DNA of 64,000 nt from contig PPXM03000005.1 of NCBI GenBank assembly GCA_003707065.3, positions 248,001 through 312,000 on the forward strand, given 5' to 3'. The DNA comes from Trigonopsis variabilis (lineage: Eukaryota > Ascomycota > Trigonopsidomycetes > Trigonopsidales > Trigonopsidaceae). Below are positions 56,640 through 64,000 of the stretch, one piece after another (the stretch's first letter is position 1; each line of letters starts with the position of its first letter). The notes under the pieces were generated by a model. That model did not search any database. It saw only the letters and a list, made by a program, of their open reading frames with translations, and was not told the DNA's origin. The position numbers were made by a program, and so were the translations under genes.

Positions 56640-58760
56640 GGCTACCTGCACAAGTAACAGGTGGAAAATAAAGCGCTCTTATTGGTCAGCACACGGTGGC
56701 AAAAAAACTAAAAATAGAAGCAAACCCAAATAATCAAGGCCGCTTATATGAGCAGACGTACCTTAATATGAGACTGCAGTTAAGTAGTCCAAGAAAGCTT
56801 CAAGAGTTGTTGTTGCCAAAAGCGTTTTTGTGCGTAGGAGAATTTTTCAATTTTCCCAAGGCGTGTGGTTGCAAGATAGCTAATTCCGCGCTTTAGTATG
56901 ACACCTATGCTGGGTGGCAACAGCCCTACGCTACACTCTATAAGGATCCTAGTGTACAGTCTTACTTCAAGCCAGAAAGTAAGGATGAAAGACTCTTTCC
57001 ATGAGCCAGCTATTGTCTACTCGTATGATCGCGGCCATCAGCGCTTTGTGCAATGCGAAGGCCATAATATGTTGAAAGCTTCACAGCGCTCCCGCAAACA
57101 TTCATGGCACTAAATCGAAAAAGGGAGCGAGATCTGTAATTCGATTCCACACTCTCAGGCGGATCCTCACGACAATAATTTTGGGAGTTTCCCGACTTTT
57201 TGTGCATCGAGAATAATCCTGACCCACAGATCCGCACAGCATAGCAGCACATAGACAATGCAAGTTACAAGAAGGTATTCGGCGGTGAACAGGAAATAAT
57301 TCCACTCGATCCGGTTCTATAACCAGGCGGGTATGCAAATAGGCTGAAAGTAATGCCTGACGTATACAATAGCCGCCTGCAGAAGACAGAAAAGAAAAGA
57401 TCACGGCCTTTTTGATTCACATGAAATAAACAATAAACACAGGGCCAAAGGAAGGGGATACATGGGCTAAGGACTTATACTGACGACCTTCAAAACCATA
57501 GGCTTTAGTCATCACTAGGCTTGGAGAAGGTCTGCCGATCATAAACCGAAAAGTCACAGGAAAGCAAAGGATTCGGAACAAATTCGGTCCATAAAGTCCA
57601 AAAAACAATAGCTGACGATTAGTAATAATTTAACAGCAAGAATGCTCACATTTGTATATGAGCAAGAGCTCACGATGGAGGGGAAAAAAACAAGCTCCGC
57701 TGAATTTCCTCTTGTATTAAGAATCATAACTATCAACCAAAAACGGAGTCCACTAAAACCTTCGGGTTTCTCCTCAGGACAGTGAACGGCGCAATTGCGC
57801 GGAGGGAGATCATATCTTTTCTCAGGCACGAGAGAAGAGGCCTTACATCTCAAGTAGTGCAAGTACCGATATGAGGAATGAGTAGTAAAGCTTGAAACAT
57901 GACAGGAGCCACAGCCAAGTCTAGGAGGTCAAACAAGAGTAAACACAACGGTAGGCCAGAGAAAAGGTTGCTGGTGACGAGGGTATGCGATTCCGTGCCG
58001 GGAACGCTTACGGGGAAACTTACCCGGCCTTTATTTCCCGATACTTTGACCATGAACTGCTGGAGAAAAAAGGCAGGGCGAGATGTGAATATGACAGGAG
58101 CGTATGAGTTTAATAGTAGATGTGAAGCTTGTCAGCGGATTAATGTCTAGTATTGGTGGATGTTTAGGCTAAGACAAGACTAAGCGAGGAGAGGGGAAAC
58201 AAAGTTGGGTTGGCGGTGCCGTAATCGTAATAAATGTGGGAGCAGAGATGATTGTAATTAAGAAAGTGGGTATTTAATGGTAAAGGCAGGCGAAGATCGG
58301 ATATTGGGAAGCACTAGAGTGACTTCTTTCGGTCTAGATTATCCTACCACCGTTGGAGAGTTTTGACAGTAATTAACAGAGAGGAGTGAGCGGTGAGACG
58401 GACAATCAAAGATGCTTATCAAAATCGATCGCGGTAGGGGTGATCACGAAGAATTCGCGCACAATACTAAAGTGACAAATAAAACAAGAAAGAAAGCACT
58501 AGAAAGTCGGCCTTGGCGCGAGGTAATGATAAGATTACAAACGGGGGATTCCTCCAATCCGAAAGGCGAAGAGCAAGAGGACGGACGAGGACTTATGGCA
58601 AGTAAGAAATAGCATCGGCACACAAAAAAAGCCCAGCAGAGAGCTATTAAAATGAAAAAAATGAAGAAAAGATGAAGGTGAATTAAACCAAACAAGTCTA
58701 ATCGCTCAAACAGCCGATAAGAGGGCAAGGTCAGCGAGCCCACTTGGTAGGGACAAGCTG
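56640..58760 (-). other. Gap with possible spliced minus-strand transcript
   Basis: No recognisable protein is encoded here. The minus strand is pyrimidine-rich like the 5' leaders of genes in this window. It contains a well-formed intron signal at 57648-57611 (GTGAGC donor, ACTAATCGTCAG end, 38 nt, the local norm) joining two open stretches in phase (about 70 and 64 codons) that resemble no family. On the plus strand, 56897-57004 is a 35-codon open stretch directly after GCTAATTCCGCGCTTTAG (it begins YDTYAGWQQPYATLYKDPS); it could be an orphan terminal exon. This may be a long noncoding RNA or a fast-evolving gene; both are inference. Confidence 0.3.
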
Positions 58761-59787
58761 AGCATTAGAAAGGAAGATAAAGCGATCTTTATTGGTGCGC
58801 GGCTGACCAGGAAACAAATTCCTCTTGCAAGGCATACGTCATGAATGTTGATTGGCTGAATTGCTTTAAATTAACAAAGCAACGTGTACCAATTGGGAGT
58901 GGGAGTGTCGGGGGGGTGCGGTCTGTTTAATAAGCACGTGAGAAGCCAGTGCAGAAACCAAGGGAATGCAGGGCCAGACTGAAAAAAATTTCATACAGTA
59001 GATTGATTTGTCTTGAAAAAAGAGCCTGTCTAAGCTATGTGATTAGGAGCGAATCACTTCACCGGGTAGGCCGATCCCGATGCGGTGCGCTGAGCTAAGC
59101 TGGTAAGAGATAGGCTCGACGCAAAATGTCATCTCCCGAGGCTAAGATATGGTAACCCCGACTAATTTCTCTGAAGCAGCACCACACACCCCCACCAATC
59201 AAGCACCCGTGTAGGTCATAGATTGGGATCTAGAGCCAGCATAAGATGGAGAGAACTTGTCTAGCGATCGTCTGCCTAGACAGGATCGGCATGTGACCCC
59301 TAGAGGTGAAGACATAAACCAAACAATTAATGACGATACAAGGCCAACGAGGCACGAGGAAAAGAGAGTCCAACACAACAAACAACCGAGCCAAAAATTC
59401 TTGTCAGCTGAGCACACGCCTCGTATGCAGGCTGTGGCGGTCTTAGGACGCACAAACGCAAGCCCTCACGTAGCACCCCGCAAGACATTGCCACCTTAAT
59501 ATTTCACAATTGCTTCTTTTTAATTTATCCTCTAGAAACCACAGTCGATCTGCTTGAGTGCTTTTCTTGCCGCCACTTTCTGGCCCTTACCTCATCCTTA
59601 TCTGCTGATCTTATTTATAGCCTTCCGGCTCCTATCTCTGTCTTTGGGCCGGCCTTTTGCCTCCCTAGACTTGATTAACGAGCGCATTTTTCCATTCCCG
59701 TGCTTGTTGGACTCTTTTATTGGCCACAAGTGCTTGTTTCTGGACTCTTCGGCCAATCCCGCTTAAACCGCTTGGTTCCGTGAAGCA
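58761..59787 (+). promoter_or_regulatory. Upstream region and leader of the LAMMER kinase gene
   Basis: It contains ATTGG (CCAAT) words near 58782 and 58855 and ACCAATTGGG near 58889. The last 280 bases before the ATG form a pyrimidine-rich stretch typical of a 5' leader. AATAAAGCG-type words beside ATTGGT at 58776 resemble a similar block upstream of paralog B near 56666. No gene is seen. Confidence 0.4.
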
Positions 59788-61311
59788 ATGCAAGTTGAAT
59801 CACGATATTTATCTTTAGCCTCGCCGACTGAGTCTCCTATGGCTCCTTTTCTCCCTCTTCCTCTATCAAGTCTCTCTTACTCGGTCTCTTCTCCGGCCTC
59901 TTCTGCTCCAAGGGAACCTCTACGCAAGCGCTCCCGCCCTTCTGGTCCTAATTGGGCAGAATTCTATAAAAATGGCTACCCCAAGGATGTCATTGTTATC
60001 GATTCTGATGACGAACCGGCTTATGTAGTCGAACTCGAGAAACGGAACGCTCAGCAGGCCCAGCCTACTCCTCGTGCCGCCCCTCCTATTGCTCCCCTTC
60101 CGGCAAAGAGGAAACGAAGTCCCGCTCCTCAGTCTTCCAGACGGAAAAAGACTAATACGGTTAACGTTTTGGGCCGTCACGTTCCCATTAGTGTGGCCAA
60201 AGCTAAGGCGGTTCATGCCAGAGTTGTCTACGACTCTTCGCCCCGACAAAACACTCTTCCCGTCGATGATAATGATGGGCATTACATGGTTGTTCCTCAG
60301 GCCATCTTGGGTAATCGATATCAAATTATTCGTCTTCTAGGCCAGGGAACGTTTGGAAAAGTCGTTGCTGCTTACGATCGAGAAACAGGGCGACAGTGTG
60401 CTATTAAAATCATTAGAAGCGTCCAAAAGTATCGAGATGCTAGTCGAATCGAACTTCGAGTGTTGGCGACTTTATCAATGCACGACGCAACTAATTCTAA
60501 TCAGTGCATCCACTTGACCGACTGCTTCGATTATAAGAATCATATATGTGTGGTGACTGAGTTGCTAGACATGAGTGTGTTTGACTTCCTCAAAGGCAAT
60601 GGATTCTTACCCTTTCCAGAGGTCCATATCGTCCAATTCGCTCAGCAACTATTCTCATCTGTGGCTTTCCTGCATGACATCAACCTAATTCATACTGATC
60701 TCAAGCCTGAGAATATCCTCCTGGTGGATTCGTCCTTCCACCGAGAACCGTATGAGTCGCCCGCTAACCCCGCTGTGAAGAGTCGATCGGTTCTGGAAAA
60801 TACCCAGGTCCGTCTGATTGACTTTGGGTCTGCTACATTTCAAGATGAATATCATAGCAGCGTTGTTTCCACCCGGCATTATCGAGCTCCGGAGATCATT
60901 CTTGGCACAGGTTGGTCTTTTCCTTGTGACGTGTGGTCCCTTGGATGCATCCTTGTCGAATTCTTTACGGGTGTCGCTCTATTTCAAACTCATGACAACC
61001 TCGAGCATCTGGCCATGATGGAAGTGGTCACTGGCCGACGATTCGACAAGCATCTTATCCGGGCTTCTAATAAGACGGGTCAGAAATTTTTCACTAGAGG
61101 AGGCAAAGTTGATTTCCCATCTAAAGACACCACGAAATCATCGATGCGATTTGTTGATGGGATGAAGAATATTGACCGCATCGTACCGCCGATTTCGCCA
61201 TTCAATGTGGCTTTTCTAGACTTGCTGCGAAGGATATTTGTCTATGATCCTGCCGAGCGAATTACGGCACGGGAGGCGCTGGCGCATCCTTTTTTTCGCC
61301 TTCCAATGTGA
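59788..61311 (+). CDS. KNS1: LAMMER (CLK) dual-specificity kinase, Kns1/Lkh1-like
   Basis: CLK/LAMMER kinases phosphorylate SR-type splicing factors and, in yeast, act in TOR-linked control of RNA polymerase III. A single exon of 507 residues. A Ser/Pro-rich basic N-terminus of about 178 residues has nuclear-type clusters (PAKRKRSP, SSRRKKT). The kinase domain shows YQIIRLLGQGTFGKVV, CAIKII, LIHTDLKPENILLV (about 300), RLIDFGSATF, STRHYRAPEIILGTGWSFPC and the defining EHLAMMEVVTG (about 405), and ends RITAREALAHPFF. The ATG at 59788 is the first in frame after a pyrimidine-rich leader; a second at 59839 is possible. Confidence 0.93.
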   Translation: MQVESRYLSLASPTESPMAPFLPLPLSSLSYSVSSPASSAPREPLRKRSRPSGPNWAEFYKNGYPKDVIVIDSDDEPAYVVELEKRNAQQAQPTPRAAPPIAPLPAKRKRSPAPQSSRRKKTNTVNVLGRHVPISVAKAKAVHARVVYDSSPRQNTLPVDDNDGHYMVVPQAILGNRYQIIRLLGQGTFGKVVAAYDRETGRQCAIKIIRSVQKYRDASRIELRVLATLSMHDATNSNQCIHLTDCFDYKNHICVVTELLDMSVFDFLKGNGFLPFPEVHIVQFAQQLFSSVAFLHDINLIHTDLKPENILLVDSSFHREPYESPANPAVKSRSVLENTQVRLIDFGSATFQDEYHSSVVSTRHYRAPEIILGTGWSFPCDVWSLGCILVEFFTGVALFQTHDNLEHLAMMEVVTGRRFDKHLIRASNKTGQKFFTRGGKVDFPSKDTTKSSMRFVDGMKNIDRIVPPISPFNVAFLDLLRRIFVYDPAERITAREALAHPFFRLPM

Positions 61312-61553
61312 CTTCACTTTATGATACTGGTACATGTGTTAGGGGCTGGTAGGGAGGGAATGCTTCTTTGGTATTATGAGATAACTTGTGGTATGGGGTT
61401 TCGGAGTTTGGATTGTGAATATAATACGTGCATGATGGGTGACAAATCGTAGCTCTCAGACTTTTTAAACATGCTGCATCTATAATACATTTTTCGGGCT
61501 CTAAACAGATCTATAGTACAGGCTGCCGCAGTGGCTTGACTTTTTGCATAGGC

Positions 61554-63701
61554 TCACGCCCTTTCTCCCTTATCCTTGACGAAAAGATCCACTGGGCGCA
61601 CAGTATCAATTCTCATGGCTTCTCGGAGAGCCATGGTCGCATACTGGGAAGCTCCAAGCTTGATGCGGAGGACAAGTGCCAGTTTCTCAGGAAGGTCGGA
61701 AGTCTCGAATTCAGATGGGTCTATGAACCGTTTTGGATTCGTCTCATCAGGAGACTCGTTCATTTGAAGGAGCTGCCAATCGGTGCGAACGAGTTGCTGG
61801 TGAGGATCACGGTAGGAGACAAATTTCCATTCAGTTTCAGAAGGACGGGCAAGAAGCAAGCGATACATGCCCGATAAACTAAATTCACGGATGGCGTGAC
61901 GCATATCGTAAGGAGTAAGACCGTCTTCTTCCATGACTTTTTCGTATTCTTCCTTGAGATTCTCAGGGTAGATCATGTCAAAGCCGGGAGTGGGGAGAAC
62001 TACATCATAGATTGTGAATTTTTTCTCAGCAATCTCCTTCTCGGTAATAGGTCGAGCCCTAATGAACTCATCTTCGGCTTTGGTATCTTCATACTCTTCT
62101 GGGCCCGCTTTCTCGGGCTCTGACTGATTTGGTTCGGATTCGTCTACAACCATATCTCCAAGGGTCACTTCGAGCCCATATTTCTCGATACGGTGGCTGG
62201 CGATTCGATTCCACACATAACTCTGATATGAATGACCAAACATAAGTCGGAGATTCCGTGGGATTTTCATGGTGGCGTCTAGCCAAGCACTTTCAAACCC
62301 TGGCTTTGATAACACTGAAAGAACGGCCTTCTCTGATAGGCATTTTTCGGGAATTTGTCTAAGTGCAGCCTTGGCATCTTGAGTTTCAGCCCAAATGGTC
62401 CTAGCCTTCTGACTTCCTGGAATTGTCACTTCTTGGGGCATTAGGATCAGATTAACGGCATCCTTGTAGTCCTTTCGAAGAATGGCTGCACCAATCGAGT
62501 GAGTAGAGACGGAACAGGTTCCAAATCGCTGCATACCAAAGTAGTTAATGAAGCCATGATCTCTCAAGGCGGACAAGGAAGCATTTATAGCGTCCATTCC
62601 TTCGTCAGAGTGAATGTCACGGATCGTAAGCCAGAACTGGTTACCAGAAAGATCTCCTAGACAAACTTTGTGATCAGAGTACTCAAAATCACCAATTTTG
62701 ATGCCACGAAGAGCATTGTTGAGATGAGCTAGCCTTGATGGGTTCAACGAACGAATGGAGGCGCGCTGAACAGTAACTCCGCGGCGATCTTTTGTTCCAG
62801 CAAATGTAATGTGCTTGATTTCGGTGCGAAGGTATCGACAAAGCACCCGAGCCACTTCCAGAGTCTCTTGATTCTCTTTATAGATATTGAAACGGATGAA
62901 CGGTTTCGCTTCGCCTAGATTAAGAGTAACATTTGACTGCTGTTTAGGTTTCCTTTGACGGGTTTTCTTGGATCTAGAGTGAAGTGATCCGACCTTGGTG
63001 ATGACAAACGAGCCTGAATCTGTAGTTTTGGTCTCCAAAGCCGAGTTGAAGGCATTTCTGATAAGAACATGAAGTTTGGTTCGTTCCTGTTTGTCTGAAA
63101 AGGTTTGCTTGGTCTCGTACCGTCCGCCTTCCTTTAGCAGTTTGAGCAGATCCCCCACTGTCGCTTCATCCAAGATATCTACAAGTTGCTTCTCGAGATC
63201 AGGGTCTAATTTAGGATCGTCCTGATGTGAAGTCGTCGATATTTCTTCGCTATTTGGGTCCGTGCTTCGATCACCGTCCTTCGATTCAGGGTCTTGAGTC
63301 GAAATACCACTCTTTTCTTCATCTTCATTTGCTTGCTGTTTGGTGTCTTTATTTTGTGAGTCCTCTGGGCGCTTATTTGAGCTGAGATCAAGTCCGATGT
63401 CTCTGAGATAGAGCGTTTTACCTTCAGGATCGATCTCATTGACAAGGAAATCGGTAAAGCTACTGTTAATTCGGGTCTCGACTCTTTCATACCGCTCTTT
63501 GATCAATCCATTGAATCCAGTCAAACTTTTATTGAGAAACTTGGTGATTCCGACGTGCTCTTCCTGAACAGTACCTCGAGGGAAATCGTCACTCTTGAGT
63601 TTTTTTGTTCCATTATCTTGAGCTTGGTCGACAGCCCGCTTCATGATTTTCCTGAATTTTTGTGGTTCCTTTCTAAGAGGCCTCACTAAATTAGCACCCA
63701 T
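61554..63701 (-). CDS. PUS7: Pus7, TruD-family tRNA/mRNA pseudouridine synthase
   Basis: Pus7 converts uridine to pseudouridine in tRNA (position 13), U2 snRNA and mRNAs. A single exon of 715 residues. Family blocks: VGITKFLNKSLTGFNGLIKE, SSFTDFLVNEIDPEGKTLYL, and the catalytic motif ITFAGTKDRRGVTVQRASI with the active Asp in GTKDRR (about 303). Then LGDLSGNQFWLTIRDI, FINYFGMQRFGTCSVSTHSI, QSYVWNRIASHRIEKYG and VVLPTPGFDMIYP. Acidic low-complexity inserts lie near 110-170 and 515-540. The start may be 63701 or the in-frame ATG at 63644 (MKRAVDQAQD). Confidence 0.95.
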   Translation of the reverse strand: MGANLVRPLRKEPQKFRKIMKRAVDQAQDNGTKKLKSDDFPRGTVQEEHVGITKFLNKSLTGFNGLIKERYERVETRINSSFTDFLVNEIDPEGKTLYLRDIGLDLSSNKRPEDSQNKDTKQQANEDEEKSGISTQDPESKDGDRSTDPNSEEISTTSHQDDPKLDPDLEKQLVDILDEATVGDLLKLLKEGGRYETKQTFSDKQERTKLHVLIRNAFNSALETKTTDSGSFVITKVGSLHSRSKKTRQRKPKQQSNVTLNLGEAKPFIRFNIYKENQETLEVARVLCRYLRTEIKHITFAGTKDRRGVTVQRASIRSLNPSRLAHLNNALRGIKIGDFEYSDHKVCLGDLSGNQFWLTIRDIHSDEGMDAINASLSALRDHGFINYFGMQRFGTCSVSTHSIGAAILRKDYKDAVNLILMPQEVTIPGSQKARTIWAETQDAKAALRQIPEKCLSEKAVLSVLSKPGFESAWLDATMKIPRNLRLMFGHSYQSYVWNRIASHRIEKYGLEVTLGDMVVDESEPNQSEPEKAGPEEYEDTKAEDEFIRARPITEKEIAEKKFTIYDVVLPTPGFDMIYPENLKEEYEKVMEEDGLTPYDMRHAIREFSLSGMYRLLLARPSETEWKFVSYRDPHQQLVRTDWQLLQMNESPDETNPKRFIDPSEFETSDLPEKLALVLRIKLGASQYATMALREAMRIDTVRPVDLFVKDKGERA

Positions 63702-63888
63702 TCACAGCATGGGCCTAAATAGGTAGGGATCTGGTTGCACTTGCCAACCATCGAGGCTGAAAACATCATCACCAGGGTTATTCACTCGACAGCAGCAGAC
63801 ACAAGAGCGGCAAGGGACTTCATCCAGTCATAAAATAGAATAAAAAAGAAGATCTGGAAGGACGTGTTTAAGTAACGCTCCTATTTGA

Positions 63889-64000
63889 TGATGCCGGAGG
63901 ATTCCAAAAGGTCTTTAGACCTTGGGATTGCATCTGATCCCAAACGTCAGCGTCTTGATGAATCTCCTGTTTCTACCCCTGGTTCATCTCGCGCTCAGAG
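63889..64000 (+). CDS. Start of an unidentified gene
   Basis: An open frame from ATG 63889 to the window edge, 37 codons: MMPEDSKRSLDLGIASDPKR followed by QRLDESPVSTP. It is Ser/Pro-rich with a basic cluster, like a nuclear protein N-terminus. It is divergent from PUS7 over about 190 bases. Too little is visible to identify it. Confidence 0.45.

Noticed and set aside
59030-59160. tRNA-like folded stretch
   Set aside because: A short inverted repeat exists, but no T-loop or anticodon arm of proper size could be drawn.

Overview
This is nuclear DNA of a fungus. The gene set is fungal: EDE1, SWC2/YL1, a JSN1-type RRM+PUF protein, a fused THI6, a HAK potassium transporter, QCR6, a LAMMER kinase and Pus7. 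The introns are mostly 30-45 nt. They start GTRAG(T) and carry a CTAAC, CTAAT or CTGAC branch word a few bases before the final AG, with no long pyrimidine tract. I cannot name the lineage. Introns this small with branch words this close to the acceptor suggest a compact-genome yeast-like fungus outside Saccharomycotina, but that is only an impression.

Layout. About 1-24 kb is very GC-rich, with long shadow ORFs opposite most genes and a private minisatellite in nearly every gap. It holds a partial unknown gene, SEC63, HSP60, UFD1, a GET5-like gene, a PGA1-like gene, EDE1, a HAK/KUP K+ transporter, a previously hidden 94-residue multi-exon gene, SWC2, a PUF gene, a conserved unknown and eIF5. 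About 24-31.5 kb is intermediate: amino acid permease, THI6, NOC3, TIP41. About 31.5-64 kb is visibly AT-richer and lacks minisatellites. It holds an ERV2-like oxidase, a ZNF511-like zinc-finger protein, ribosomal protein uL2, RPB4, TRS23, NTF2, an ornithine cyclodeaminase/mu-crystallin enzyme, QCR6, a PhoD phosphatase, ribosomal protein eL8, a siderophore-type acyltransferase, VPS13 (3166 residues), a Ptc6-like PP2C, two small convergent paralogs of unknown function, a 3.1-kb gap, a LAMMER kinase, PUS7 and the start of one more gene.

Most genes are core housekeeping functions: ER translocation and tail-anchored insertion, ubiquitin/Cdc48, endocytosis, translation, ribosome biogenesis, transcription, nuclear transport, mitochondrial chaperone and respiratory chain. 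They form no pathway cluster. I found no tRNA, rRNA, CRISPR array or intact transposon. Exon structures were worked out by hand from splice signals, reading phase and remembered family sequences. Spliced lengths come out as whole numbers of codons in every multi-exon model.

Most notable: a small gene whose exons are all under 60 codons; two 9-nt microexons, one coding the middle of the Erv CxxC site; a three-element promoter module shared in the same order by two ribosomal protein genes; introns placed directly after the start codon in several genes; a GC-AG intron in NTF2; a convergent pair of diverged paralogs; and a minus-strand intron-like signal inside the large gap before the LAMMER kinase.
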